A stretch of DNA of 64,000 bases from NCBI GenBank assembly GCA_944324115.1, contig CALUVB010000001.1, positions 62,001 through 126,000 on the forward strand, given 5' to 3'. The DNA is from an uncultured Elusimicrobiales bacterium. Lineage in GTDB: Bacteria; Elusimicrobiota; Elusimicrobia; Elusimicrobiales; Elusimicrobiaceae. A program made the translations under genes and the position numbers. Numbering within the stretch: the stretch's first letter is position 1; the number at the start of each line of letters is the position of its first letter. The notes under the pieces are model-generated. The model saw only the letters and a program-made list of their open reading frames with translations. It was not told where the DNA came from and ran no database searches. Shown piece by piece: positions 8,933-17,991 of the stretch.

Positions 8933-10399
8933 TTACTTATTTTCGGGTAGCTGCAGCAATAATTTGAGCAAGTCCTCGTAAAAACGGTTAATGCTTTCGT
9001 CTTTGGAAATTAAGTTGTTGGCGATAAAAGCAAAAGCAATTAGTTTCCCGTTTTTGTCTTTAGCGTAGCCGGCTTGAGCTTTTACGCCGTCAATCGTGCC
9101 GCCTTTTACATGAATATCTTGTGTGCGTTTGAACGGCTGCAAAAAATAACGCAGCAGCAATAAATCCCCGCGGTCATCAGGAGTGGCTAATGATTGATAA
9201 TAATAATTGAAATAGGGCTGTTTGGCCATAAATACCAAAATGTCTACCAATGTCTGGGCGGTAATTTGATTGTCTCTGGAAAGTCCGCTTCCATCGTAAA
9301 TAAGTAATTGTTGGGTGGAGATGGCATTGCGTTGTAAAAATGCGTAGAGCTGGTTGATGCCTGCTTCTACACTGCCGGCTTGGCCCGCCTGCACAGCTAA
9401 CATGCGCAATAACATTTCCGCATAAAAATTAAAACTCCGCTTATTTAGAATATAGATGATATCTTTAAGCGGTACGGATTGGTGCGTAAAGAGCAAATGC
9501 ATGGGAGCATAGTCGGGGGCGGTTTCCAGCAAGATGGCCCCTCCTCCGACGCAGACGCCGTCTTTTTCTAATTGGGCTATCAGCAAGTCGGTCATCAGTT
9601 GGGGGGCGTCTGGCAGTGCGGCCAAGATGCGCTGTCCTTTAAAGCGGGAGACCGGCACCGTACCATAAATCTCCATGTCATATTGACCAGGAGCCGCGTA
9701 TACATAGGCATTGTCGCGTTTGTCCCGGGCGCTGGCTGTTACAAAAGAGCGTATTTTAAGGCCTTGCGTTTCGGGCCAAATTGCTTGGACTGTTACCGGA
9801 GCGCCGTCTAGAGGCTGGGGGGCAAAAAGGATTTCAAATGAATTATCATGAAAAGCCAATGCGCTGGCCGGGGCGGCGAAATAATTGCCCATATTTTGCC
9901 AATTAGTTTTATCCGGCAAAGACGGCCCTGTAAATAATGAAATATCTGCATATACATGGCCGGTAATTTTTTTTATTCCTAAAGCGCGAATCTTGCGGCT
10001 CCATTCTTGGAGTAATTCCTCCGCGCTGAGACTGCCGCTTACGCGCTCCGAACCTAAAGTGGGGTCTGCCCCACCGCGGATATAGAGATTGCCGTTTAAA
10101 ATGCCGTCGGCATCGGGCAGAGCGTCAGCATAAACAGGCGTTTCAAATCGGTACATGGGGCCCAAGGCGTCTAAAGCGGCAGCTGAGGTAAGCAATTTGA
10201 GTGTAGAGGCCGGCGCCAAACGCAAGTCCGCTTGGGCAGAGAAAAGCCTGTCTCCATCTGTATATTGCGCCACTGCGGCCCAAGAGGTTCCCTGTAAAAC
10301 CGGCCGCTCTTGCGCCAAAGAATACACGCGGGCCGTTAAGTCTTCCCCCGCCGCGAAAGAATAAATAAAAAAACTGCAGACTATAAGTACCAAACGCAT
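8933..10399 (-). CDS. dacB: D-alanyl-D-alanine carboxypeptidase/endopeptidase (PBP4 family)
   Basis: This serine peptidase of the S13 family trims peptidoglycan peptides in the periplasm. The 488-residue product has an N-terminal hydrophobic signal sequence ([18 protein letters not shown]), the SxxK active site as S65-T-L-K68, the SxN motif in [11 protein letters not shown], and a KTG-equivalent as VKGGTIDG. The large S13 insertion lies between SxxK and SxN. An in-frame codon at 10519 would add 40 residues with no family match. I prefer the ATG at 10399 because it gives a clean signal peptide and sits 7 nt after TATTCT. Confidence 0.93.
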   Translation of the reverse strand: MRLVLIVCSFFIYSFAAGEDLTARVYSLAQERPVLQGTSWAAVAQYTDGDRLFSAQADLRLAPASTLKLLTSAAALDALGPMYRFETPVYADALPDADGILNGNLYIRGGADPTLGSERVSGSLSAEELLQEWSRKIRALGIKKITGHVYADISLFTGPSLPDKTNWQNMGNYFAAPASALAFHDNSFEILFAPQPLDGAPVTVQAIWPETQGLKIRSFVTASARDKRDNAYVYAAPGQYDMEIYGTVPVSRFKGQRILAALPDAPQLMTDLLIAQLEKDGVCVGGGAILLETAPDYAPMHLLFTHQSVPLKDIIYILNKRSFNFYAEMLLRMLAVQAGQAGSVEAGINQLYAFLQRNAISTQQLLIYDGSGLSRDNQITAQTLVDILVFMAKQPYFNYYYQSLATPDDRGDLLLLRYFLQPFKRTQDIHVKGGTIDGVKAQAGYAKDKNGKLIAFAFIANNLISKDESINRFYEDLLKLLLQLPENK

Positions 10400-10406
10400 A
10401 TAATTA

Positions 10407-10412
10407 AGAATA
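10407..10412 (-). promoter_or_regulatory. -10 element of dacB, predicted leaderless
   Basis: On the minus strand TATTCT is followed by 7 nt and the dacB ATG, with no Shine-Dalgarno sequence. No convincing -35 was seen. Confidence 0.45.
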
Positions 10413-10474
10413 GCAAACTTGCGGGACCTAAAGAAAGCCGGGGGAAATGCTACAATGAGAGGAAAGGAGCGTTT

Positions 10475-10921
10475 ATGTTGATTATTCCCGAAAAGAAAAA
10501 TATTGCTTTGGTTGCACATGATAATAAGAAGAAAGATTTAATGGAATGGGCGCTTTACAACAAAGGTTCTTTGGTGCGGCATCATTTGTTTGCCACGGGC
10601 ACGACGGGTACTTTGTTGAGTGAAGTGTTGCAATGCCCGGTAGAGTGTTTTAACAGTGGGCCTTTTGGGGGGGATCAGCAAATAGGAGCCGCTATTTCAG
10701 AAGGTAAAATACATGTGCTGATTTTCTTTTGGGATCCGCTCAATCAGTTGCCCCATGACCCGGATATTAAGGCCCTTTTGCGTCTGGCGGCAGTGTGGAA
10801 TATTCCGGTGGCGTGTAACCGCGCGACGGCTGATTTTTTGATTTCTTCTCCTTTGTTTTCCCAAGAATATAAAAAAGTATTACCCGATTATACTCCTTAT
10901 TTAAATCGTTTTAAAAAATAA
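10475..10921 (+). CDS. mgsA: Methylglyoxal synthase
   Basis: MgsA converts dihydroxyacetone phosphate to methylglyoxal and phosphate, a bypass that relieves sugar-phosphate build-up. The 148-residue sequence carries every family block: [20 protein letters not shown] (phosphate loop), [12 protein letters not shown] with catalytic Asp67, [16 protein letters not shown] and [14 protein letters not shown]. It is expressed divergently from dacB. The leader is short, with a TACAAT around 10451 and a clear GGAAAGGAG site. It is a single-gene unit. Confidence 0.97.
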   Translation: MLIIPEKKNIALVAHDNKKKDLMEWALYNKGSLVRHHLFATGTTGTLLSEVLQCPVECFNSGPFGGDQQIGAAISEGKIHVLIFFWDPLNQLPHDPDIKALLRLAAVWNIPVACNRATADFLISSPLFSQEYKKVLPDYTPYLNRFKK

Positions 10922-11047
10922 TACGATGTGTTCTGACGGGGAGCCTTTGTTTCTGTTTTGGCGTATATATGCCGCGCTGTATCTGCGCTGAACAGGGCGG
11001 AAAAACCGCCGGCAAGCGGCGGCGCCGGAGTACGTTGTTTTAGGCGG

Positions 11048-12619
11048 TTAAAACCACGGATACCATTTGTCCCGGTCCCGGATATTGATAATCAGAGAAG
11101 ATACCAACAAATCTCTGGAGGAGAGTGCCTGGGGCTTATCCATATTGCAGACAAAGCGGTTAAATGCGGCGTGTGCGTTGGTGATAGCGCCTTGGCTGTC
11201 CATCGGCCCTTCAATCAGATAGCTTGCCCGCAAAAATCCCCATAAATGTCCCATCGTTTTCCGCGCCAGTGCACGGAGAGGGGAAACCTCTGTGATATGG
11301 GCCAAGACGTGCCGTTGTTTGTCCAATAACTGCCAGCGGCGTAAAAAGGAGAAACGTTTCCTTTCCAGCAGCAGAATTTCTTTGGATTTGACGAAATACG
11401 CTACATAACATTCTTTTTTCAATCCAAATCCACGCTGCATAACATATACTGCTTTGTGCCCTTTGGCATCGTAAAGGGTGAATTGGCGCAGTACCAACTG
11501 AGACCACAAAAGCCCGCAAATAAAGATGACAAATCCCAATGGAATAATCAACGAAACGGCGGAATAAACCATATTATATGTAAACGCACTTAAAGGTACG
11601 ATATGCGTGCTTTCCAATACACCGGTGCAGGCCATGACCAGTACGGCCCCTACAATCAATATCAGCCCGCCAAAAAGAAACAAGCTGTCCCAACGACTTG
11701 ATAAAGAGATTAATATATTGCCTTGATTATCCCGCGCCCGGAAAATCAAAGAGGGTGTCCCGTAAAGCCGGCGGAAAGAAATAGGATAAGGCGAGTGAGG
11801 GTTGACTTGCTGCGCCGGCTGGGGGGATTTGATAAACAATTTGGCAAATAAAGCCCCCGCTTGTATTAAGACATATAAGAACAGCAAAATAACCAAAACA
11901 TCAAATCCATGCCCCATTTGTTGGATATAAGGCGGCATGTTGCGGGTAACTAAAGTGCGCGGCGTTTGGGTATGGACAACATCAGCCGCGGCGGGGGCCG
12001 CCTCATGAGGCTGGGGCGCTGTTTCCACCGGCTGAAGGGGCTGTTCCGTCAGCAACGATTCTTGGGTAACGGCTGGCAAAGCCTCTATATCGTAGGCTCT
12101 GGTATCGTTTAAATCCATTTCCATAACCGGGGCGTGGGGGAGCGTCTGTTGCACCGGAGAGATTAAAGAAAACAGCAAATCCGTCTGGGCGTATGACAAG
12201 TCCTTAGCCAACACAGAATAGGCGTGCCCGTTGATAAGGAAATAACCGGAGCTGAAATCATTTTTGGAAGTAAAAAAACTGATATAGAAAAAAGGTTCCC
12301 CAGTAGAAAAATCTATCCGTTTGATTTCTTCTCCGGTATAGGTGTTACCCACCACCTGCATCTTTTTGTTTTTAACTTCCACTAAGTCAGCCTGCGTTTT
12401 CTGTTCAATACAGGCTTCCGTCTTGCATTGCGGTACGGATTTAATGTCTATGCGGGAAGAACCTTTTATTACAGACAACACGGCCCCGGAGGCCGGTTTT
12501 TGGGCCAAAGCCCACCCCGAAGGCAGGTCTAAGGTAAAGCGCCCGTCTTCTGATGTAAAAACCGCCGCATTCAGCGCGCCGCTGCAACATAGCAGTAAAG
12601 CGATTAGGAGCTGTTTCAT
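11048..12619 (-). CDS. Membrane protein with secreted N-terminal domain and a possible Tubby/scramblase-like C-terminal domain
   Basis: I do not recognise a named family. The 523-residue product starts with a signal peptide (MKQLLIALLLCCSGALNA). A roughly 140-residue extracytoplasmic beta-rich domain follows, beginning VFTSEDGRFTLDLPSGW, a pattern reminiscent of PsbP/DUF1795-type domains. Then come a Pro/Ala/Gln linker, a membrane helix (DVLVILLFLYVLIQAGALF) and two further helices. The C-terminal segment (YVMQRGFGLKKECY, LLERKRFSFLRRWQLLDKQR) has the strand pattern of LURP/scramblase-like folds. ATG 12619 is chosen over a GTG 24 nt upstream because it gives a standard signal peptide. There is no operon partner. 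Confidence 0.7.
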   Translation of the reverse strand: MKQLLIALLLCCSGALNAAVFTSEDGRFTLDLPSGWALAQKPASGAVLSVIKGSSRIDIKSVPQCKTEACIEQKTQADLVEVKNKKMQVVGNTYTGEEIKRIDFSTGEPFFYISFFTSKNDFSSGYFLINGHAYSVLAKDLSYAQTDLLFSLISPVQQTLPHAPVMEMDLNDTRAYDIEALPAVTQESLLTEQPLQPVETAPQPHEAAPAAADVVHTQTPRTLVTRNMPPYIQQMGHGFDVLVILLFLYVLIQAGALFAKLFIKSPQPAQQVNPHSPYPISFRRLYGTPSLIFRARDNQGNILISLSSRWDSLFLFGGLILIVGAVLVMACTGVLESTHIVPLSAFTYNMVYSAVSLIIPLGFVIFICGLLWSQLVLRQFTLYDAKGHKAVYVMQRGFGLKKECYVAYFVKSKEILLLERKRFSFLRRWQLLDKQRHVLAHITEVSPLRALARKTMGHLWGFLRASYLIEGPMDSQGAITNAHAAFNRFVCNMDKPQALSSRDLLVSSLIINIRDRDKWYPWF

Positions 12620-12795
12620 AACGGAGTCCGCTCGCGGACACAATATAACTTATTATATATAATTTCCCCGGCGGTACGCGCAAGAGGCTAAAATTTGTTA
12701 TGGGTGATTGCGGGTTGGGCTTTTGGGGCCCGTACGCGTTGCCGTGGACTGGGGAAAAGTGTTATTATATTACATAGGGAAAAGGAGTAACGCTT

Positions 12796-13857
12796 ATGGT
12801 CTCTCAACAAAGAATCTTAGAAAAACTAACTGTCTTAAAAGAACAGCTGAAAGAAGAAGGTTTAGACGGCCTAATAATTACAGATAATATTGACCAGTTT
12901 TATATTTTGGGCTTTTATTTCTATCCGGGAGAAACGGTCCTTTTGTTGCATGAAGGAGGACTGGTGTGTTTTACACGCCAATTGTATGAGGCTCCGCTGA
13001 AAGAAAAATTCCCTTTTGTTCAAATTGTAGGTTTAGATAAAGAAAGAGCCGCCGCCGCTGTGGCCCAGGCTGCCCGATTGGGGCTTAAACGGGTGGGATT
13101 TGACGCAGAAAAAGAAAATTATATTACGGGCAGTTTATTTAAAGCTTCTGGTTTTGTAGAAACCGGAAGCCATATTTCTTTATTGCGCCAAGTAAAAGAC
13201 GAGGCGGAAATAGCCGTGCTGCGTGACAGCTGCCGTATTGCATATGAGACGTACGAGTATATTAAACCGCTGATTAAAACCGGAATGAGTGAGTTTGAGG
13301 TGGCGGCGGAAATGGAAAAATTTATGCGTATTAAAGGGGCTTCCGCCACTTCATTTTTGACAATTATCGCCTTTGGAGAAAACACAGCCAACCCACATCA
13401 TGAAACTTCCCACCGCAAGCTGAAAGACAACGAAGCGGTATTGATGGATTTTGGTTGTATTTATAATGGATATTGCTCCGATATTACCCGCGGCTGGTGG
13501 CATGGGGATAAAGAACCGGAAGAATATACTAAAATTTGGCATATTGTGGATAAAGCACGCCAAAGCGGCATTGCCGCAGAGAGACCCGGCGTTGCGGCGC
13601 AAAAAGTAGATGCTACAGCCCGCGGGTTGATTGCTGCGGCCGGATATGGCGATTATTTTACGCATCGTTTGGGACATGGAGTCGGTATGGAAATACATGA
13701 AGAACCTTGTAACGACCAAACCACTACCGCCATATTGAAAAAAGGAAACGTCATTACTGTGGAGCCGGGCATTTATTTGCCGGGTAAATTCGGCGTGCGG
13801 TTGGAAGATACTACAGTAATCACGGATACGGGGGCGGATATTTTAACCCGCAAATAA
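12796..13857 (+). CDS. M24 family Xaa-Pro peptidase, copy 1
   Basis: This is a cytosolic dinuclear-metal aminopeptidase or prolidase acting on X-Pro bonds. The 353-residue product has the creatinase N-terminal domain (residues 1-125) and the pita-bread catalytic domain. All five metal ligands are visible: both Asp in MDFGCIYNGYCSDITR, His in RLGHGVGMEIHEEP, and both Glu in VEPGIYLPGKFGVRLED. The extended His/Glu context is typical of PepQ/YpdF-type enzymes. A TATTAT box and an AAAGGAG site precede the ATG. Copy 2 follows 3 nt later and is clearly a tandem duplicate. Confidence 0.93.
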   Translation: MVSQQRILEKLTVLKEQLKEEGLDGLIITDNIDQFYILGFYFYPGETVLLLHEGGLVCFTRQLYEAPLKEKFPFVQIVGLDKERAAAAVAQAARLGLKRVGFDAEKENYITGSLFKASGFVETGSHISLLRQVKDEAEIAVLRDSCRIAYETYEYIKPLIKTGMSEFEVAAEMEKFMRIKGASATSFLTIIAFGENTANPHHETSHRKLKDNEAVLMDFGCIYNGYCSDITRGWWHGDKEPEEYTKIWHIVDKARQSGIAAERPGVAAQKVDATARGLIAAAGYGDYFTHRLGHGVGMEIHEEPCNDQTTTAILKKGNVITVEPGIYLPGKFGVRLEDTTVITDTGADILTRK

Positions 13858-13860
13858 GAT

Positions 13861-14916
13861 ATGAAAAATCTGAGTGAACAACGTCTAAAAGATTTTCAAA
13901 AAGTATTGAAAGAGGCACAATTAGACGGCTATGTATGTTTAAGCGCACTGGAGTTGCGTTATTTTTCCGGTATAGAGCTGGAAGCGGAAGAAGCGGTTTT
14001 TCTGCTTACGCCGCGTAAGGCCTATTGTTTAACTAAAAAGATGATGGTGCCTAAATTGGCTCCGGCGGCTGATTTCTTTACCGTGAAAGCCGTGCCGGGG
14101 GATATGCTGGGGGCGGCCTTGGAAACGGCAGTGCAAAATAAGCTGACCCGCTTGGCTTTTGATCCTCAGACGGCGGATTTTGCCCGGGGAGAACAATTGT
14201 CCCGCGCCGGGTTGAGCCGTTTAGAAGGCGGTGTGGCCGAGATGCGCAAAGCAAAATATGCCGACGAAGTGGATTTAATCAAAAAGGCCTGCCGTATTGC
14301 TTCAGAAGCATTTGCCGAAGTGAAGCCCCAAATCAAAACGGGTATGAGTGAAGAAGATGTGCGTGTGTTAATGGCGATGGCTATGATAAAACGCGGCGCG
14401 GAAAGCGTGCCTTTTAATATCGTTTGTTTTGGAGAGAATTGCGCCGATTGTCACCATACTCCTTCTGCTAAACGCAAATTAAAAAAGAATGATGCGGTAT
14501 TGATGGATTTTGGTTGTTTTTACAAAGGGTACTGCTCCGATATTACCCGCAGCTGGTGGCATGGAGATAAAGAGCCGGCCGAATATCAAAAAATTTGGCA
14601 TATAGTGGCTATGGCCAAAGAAGCGGCTGCCGGCCTGCTGCGTGCGGGGTTGCCTGTGGCGGCGGTAGATAAAGCCGCCCGTGATGTAATTGAAGATGCC
14701 GGATACGGTCCTTATTATATTCATACCACCGGTCATGCTATTGGCTTGGAAGTGCATGAAGCTCCTATTGAACGCGCCGGAGCAGTGGGCGAAGTGGAAG
14801 AGAACTTTGTTCTTACTGTGGAGCCGGGCATTTATTTGCCGGGTAAATTCGGCGTGCGGTTGGAAGACAGCTATCTGGTTACCAAAACCGGCAGCAAAAA
14901 TTTGACGCAAAATTAA
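13861..14916 (+). CDS. M24 family Xaa-Pro peptidase, copy 2
   Basis: This 351-residue paralogue of the preceding gene has the same domain order. It keeps all metal ligands: MDFGCFYKGYCSDITR, TTGHAIGLEVHEAP and VEPGIYLPGKFGVRLED. The N-terminal domains have diverged strongly, while parts of the catalytic domain are identical even at the DNA level (55 identical bases at 14813-14867 and 13754-13808). That suggests different substrate preference with gene conversion or strong constraint over the active site. It shares an operon with copy 1 and is followed 40 nt later by efp. Confidence 0.92.
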   Translation: MKNLSEQRLKDFQKVLKEAQLDGYVCLSALELRYFSGIELEAEEAVFLLTPRKAYCLTKKMMVPKLAPAADFFTVKAVPGDMLGAALETAVQNKLTRLAFDPQTADFARGEQLSRAGLSRLEGGVAEMRKAKYADEVDLIKKACRIASEAFAEVKPQIKTGMSEEDVRVLMAMAMIKRGAESVPFNIVCFGENCADCHHTPSAKRKLKKNDAVLMDFGCFYKGYCSDITRSWWHGDKEPAEYQKIWHIVAMAKEAAAGLLRAGLPVAAVDKAARDVIEDAGYGPYYIHTTGHAIGLEVHEAPIERAGAVGEVEENFVLTVEPGIYLPGKFGVRLEDSYLVTKTGSKNLTQN

Positions 14917-14956
14917 CGGGCCTGCCCAAAAGGCCGCCCGCAAAGAGGTACAAGTT

Positions 14957-15529
14957 ATGATTAACACCACCCAGTTCCACGACGGACTGATTTTTGAAGA
15001 TGAAAATGGACAAATTGTTGAAATCATTGAGTTTCAGCATCATCGCAAAAGCCAAGCCCGCGCCGTGGTGCGCGTAAAACTGCGCAATATTCACACCGGT
15101 TCTTTGATTGAAACGGCTTACCGGCCCGAAGATAAATTTAAAGAAGTGGAAGTGGAAAAACGCCCGTTTACCTATCTGTATGATGAAGGGGATATGGCCG
15201 TTTTTATGAACAGCGAAAACTATGAACAGGTGTCCGTGCCCATAGAGAAGCTTAAAGACCAGAAAAAATATTTGAAAGATAATATGGAAACGACGGGCAT
15301 TTATATTAATGGACAATTGCTTAATATGGAGTTGCCTATTAAAGTGCCCCTTACCATCGCTTCCACCGTGCCGGGTGTAAAAGGCGATACGGTGGCCAAT
15401 ATGACTAAAATGGCTACGTTGGAAACCGGAGCAGAAATCAAAGTGCCGCTTTTTATTAATGAAGGCGACAAAATTTTGGTGGACACCCGCACCGGTGCTT
15501 ATGTAGAACGTGTGGTGGAGCCCAAATAA
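14957..15529 (+). CDS. efp: Elongation factor P
   Basis: EF-P enters the ribosomal E site and relieves stalling at polyproline. The 190-residue product has the three-domain layout: a KOW-like N-domain, an OB domain (EKRPFTYLYDEGDMAVFMN) and the C-terminal signature (KGDTVANMTKMATLETGAEIKV and GDKILVDTRTGAYVERV, quoted in part). In the tip loop that normally carries the modified Lys (PGKG) or Arg, this protein reads HHRKSQARA. Anchoring on the following VRVKLRN...TG places Gln33 at the modified position. The start is preceded by AAAGAGG. Its close spacing to the prolidase pair, which cleave proline peptides, may be coincidental. Confidence 0.95.
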   Translation: MINTTQFHDGLIFEDENGQIVEIIEFQHHRKSQARAVVRVKLRNIHTGSLIETAYRPEDKFKEVEVEKRPFTYLYDEGDMAVFMNSENYEQVSVPIEKLKDQKKYLKDNMETTGIYINGQLLNMELPIKVPLTIASTVPGVKGDTVANMTKMATLETGAEIKVPLFINEGDKILVDTRTGAYVERVVEPK

Positions 15530-15982
15530 ATGTTTTGGCTGAAGCGCACGCTGGGGCTGGGATTATTGTGTTGTGCAGTACCTGCGTGCGCTTTTACTTT
15601 TTCGTACGGAAATTTGTTTGACGTTAAAGATATAAGGCAGGACAACGGCGTTGTCGTATTGCCGGTGTCAGATGGGAAATATAAAAATGTGAAGGTGTTG
15701 TCTAAGCAAGTATATGATTTCCTGTCTCAGTGTAAAGCAGATTGCCGTTATTCGGCGGACGGGGCGGAGTTTGCGTCTGTCGATTACCGCCAAGCATTCA
15801 CCAATGAACGGCTGCTGATTGCCGATGTGGATTTTAACAGTGAAATAACTTTGACGTTTTTGGTGTTTAAAAATAAAGATGGTTTTTGGGTTAAACCGCC
15901 TAAAGAAGTAGTTTTTAAGGATACGCGCTTGCAAAGCCGAGTTCAGAAGTATTTGATTCGTTTGGCGGAGAACAATTTATGA
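15530..15982 (+). CDS. Secreted protein of unknown function
   Basis: The 150-residue product has an N-terminal signal sequence (LGLGLLCCAVPACAF) and then a mixed beta/alpha domain of about 125 residues with two Cys (QCKADCRY). I recognise no family. The ATG directly follows the efp stop, and its last 4 nt overlap the next gene (ATGA), so it is translated as part of the efp operon. Two near-adjacent Cys in an exported protein could form a disulfide. Confidence 0.7.
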   Translation: MFWLKRTLGLGLLCCAVPACAFTFSYGNLFDVKDIRQDNGVVVLPVSDGKYKNVKVLSKQVYDFLSQCKADCRYSADGAEFASVDYRQAFTNERLLIADVDFNSEITLTFLVFKNKDGFWVKPPKEVVFKDTRLQSRVQKYLIRLAENNL

Positions 15983-16314
15983 AATGCGTGTTAGAAGACG
16001 GCACCGTATTGGCACAGAAAGTAGAGCCGGCCTTTAGCTTTTTTAAACGGCTCAAAGGATTGATGTTTGCTCCTTCGTTGCCGGCGGGCTGCGGGTTGCT
16101 TTTGGCGCCGTGTCCGCAAATACACACCTGTTTTATGCGTTTTGCAATTGATGTTCTTTTTTTGGCAGAAGACGGGACTGTGTTGTATGTGAAAGAAAAT
16201 ATGAAGCCTTGGCGCATGAGCCCTTTCTTCTCGCATGCAGTGCAAACCTTAGAGATGCCGGCTGGTACATTGAAAGGCCGGGTAAAGATAGGGCAACGTG
16301 TGGATTTTAAATAA
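15979..16314 (+). CDS. DUF192 family protein
   Basis: The 111-residue protein shows the DUF192 pattern: RLKGLMFAPSLP, GCGLLLAPC, IHTCFMRFAIDVLFLAEDGTVL (the family's signature strand, quoted in part) and AVQTLEMPAGTL. The family is a small beta-barrel of unknown biochemical role. This copy has no signal peptide. A second, lipoprotein-type DUF192 copy is encoded at 23978-24442. It is the last gene of the efp unit. Confidence 0.85.
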   Translation: MKCVLEDGTVLAQKVEPAFSFFKRLKGLMFAPSLPAGCGLLLAPCPQIHTCFMRFAIDVLFLAEDGTVLYVKENMKPWRMSPFFSHAVQTLEMPAGTLKGRVKIGQRVDFK

Positions 16315-16365
16315 ATGCTTGCAGTTGGGTTGTAGGCAGGTTATACTGAATATAAGAGGAAGTAA

Positions 16366-17115
16366 ATGAAAAAAATATTTTTAACAGTTTTAGCTGTTGC
16401 GGCTTTGAGCCTGCCGGGGCAGGCGCGTAATATTTGGGACGATTTTTCCGCCAATGTGTCGCAGGATAATGTGCGTGCATTTACCAAAGATTTAGGCGGT
16501 CTGATTGGCTCTGGCACCTATACTACCGGCCGGGTATTGGGCTGGGGTGGATTTCAGATTGGTCCGCGCGGTACCATGATTTTTAAAATGAGCAAGGGAC
16601 TCAACGACACTACCCATACCGCCTTAGGGGAACGAGACGAAGTGGGAGAAGTGTTCTACCCGTGGCTGCAGGCAGATATAGGAATGCCCTTTCGTCTAGA
16701 CGGATTTATCCGGGCCAGCAGTTATCAAGGAATGACGATTGCCGGCGGCGGGCTGCGTTGGGGAATTACACGCCCAAATGAAATGCTGGGTTCTTTTCAG
16801 CCGATGTTGGTAATTTCCGGTCATAGCGCCAGCGCGCGGGATTTTTCTGCTACACATTACAATGCCAGTTTAGTGCTTTCTATGAAATTTAAATATTTTG
16901 TGCCGTATATCGGCGGCGGGGTGGACTACACCACTTTGCATATTAATCAAGCCGATAATGCTCCAGAATTGGAAGGAGCCAATGAATATGCCGCTACGGC
17001 GCGTGCTACGGTGGGGCTTAATTTTAAATTGCCTTCCTATTTGGATTTAAGTTTAGCGGCCAACTATGCCTATTATGGCTTGGGTGCGGAGGCGTCTGTT
17101 TCTTTAAGGTTCTAG
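16366..17115 (+). CDS. Outer-membrane beta-barrel-like protein
   Basis: The 249-residue product has a signal peptide ending LSLPGQA and many alternating hydrophobic strands (for example GGGLRWGITRP and YFVPYIGGGVDYTTLH). It ends with a terminal Phe (ASVSLRF), the usual barrel-assembly signature. No specific porin family is recognised. A TATACT box and a GAGGAAG site precede the ATG, so it starts its own unit, and the next secreted protein follows 16 nt downstream. The outer-membrane location is inferred from the C-terminus and strand pattern. Confidence 0.72.
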   Translation: MKKIFLTVLAVAALSLPGQARNIWDDFSANVSQDNVRAFTKDLGGLIGSGTYTTGRVLGWGGFQIGPRGTMIFKMSKGLNDTTHTALGERDEVGEVFYPWLQADIGMPFRLDGFIRASSYQGMTIAGGGLRWGITRPNEMLGSFQPMLVISGHSASARDFSATHYNASLVLSMKFKYFVPYIGGGVDYTTLHINQADNAPELEGANEYAATARATVGLNFKLPSYLDLSLAANYAYYGLGAEASVSLRF

Positions 17116-17131
17116 CGTCAGAGAGGGTAAG

Positions 17132-17746
17132 ATGAAAAAATGCCTTTTTCTGCTTGTTTTTTATCTTGCGGCGGGTACGGCGTATGCTCTCCCCGCGGAA
17201 AACAGCCTGCCTGTTTTAACGGAGAAGAAACAAGTGGAAATGTTAAAGCAGGCGGTTGATGCGCGCCAGGAAATCTTGGTGGATAAACTGAAGCTTAACG
17301 GCTGCCGCCCCATGTGGACTAAATATCAGCAGCAGATTCAAAACATGCCCTCATTGATAGAAAATGCCTGCCAAGCGTTTAAAGAAGCCGGCGGGGATTG
17401 CGCCCACTTGGCCGAGTATGTCTATAACCAAATTCAGCAGGAAATTACCAAGCGTGACGTACGCCGTTTGTTGGCCCAATATAGGCAAGGTTTTCTTACA
17501 GATCCCCAGTTAATAGCTTTGGCTGAAGAGATACAAGTTCATTTAATTTTAGGCATATCTCCTGCGCTTATTGCGTTTATGCCCAAAGAATACCAGGTCT
17601 CTTTTGGACAGCAATATGATTTTTTGCTTCATGTAGATGTTACGAACACTAAAATGTATGATTATATTTGCGGCGCCTCTGTCCCTGCTATGGAGAAGGT
17701 TTTGCGGGAAATGGTCCGCAACAAAGAATATTTAATAGTAAATTAA
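17132..17746 (+). CDS. Secreted helical protein of unknown function
   Basis: The 204-residue product has a signal peptide (MKKCLFLLVFYLAAGTAYA) followed by a predominantly alpha-helical domain with no recognised motif. It shares size, signal peptide and a helix pattern (MPSLIENACQAFKEAG against IPALLEGVLARFREVG) with the product of 17992-18573, so the two may be diverged paralogues. It lies 16 nt after the barrel gene and is probably co-transcribed. Confidence 0.65.
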   Translation: MKKCLFLLVFYLAAGTAYALPAENSLPVLTEKKQVEMLKQAVDARQEILVDKLKLNGCRPMWTKYQQQIQNMPSLIENACQAFKEAGGDCAHLAEYVYNQIQQEITKRDVRRLLAQYRQGFLTDPQLIALAEEIQVHLILGISPALIAFMPKEYQVSFGQQYDFLLHVDVTNTKMYDYICGASVPAMEKVLREMVRNKEYLIVN

Positions 17747-17928
17747 TACAAGCTTCCGGGACAGAAGAAATTAGTTGGCCCGGGTTGTGAACATTCCTGC
17801 AGGATAATCAAATTTGTTTAAAATATCAAAGGGTAATTATCAGTTGCCCATTTTTTATGTGTTTGGGTTTATTTCGCGCAAGCGTGGAAACGGGTCCAAA
17901 TGACCAAGATAAATAGGTCCTTTGGCCC

Positions 17929-17957
17929 TTGAGAATATGGGGGATAAATTCTATCCT
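17929..17957 (+). promoter_or_regulatory. Sigma-70-type promoter for the 17992 gene
   Basis: TTGAGA (17929-17934), a 17-nt spacer and TATCCT (17952-17957) precede the gene. This leaves a leader of about 28 nt with a GAAAGAGGGAG ribosome site, in contrast to the leaderless promoters elsewhere in the window. Confidence 0.6.
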
Positions 17958-17991
17958 ATAGGAAAGAAGTTTGAAAGAGGGAGAATATTTC

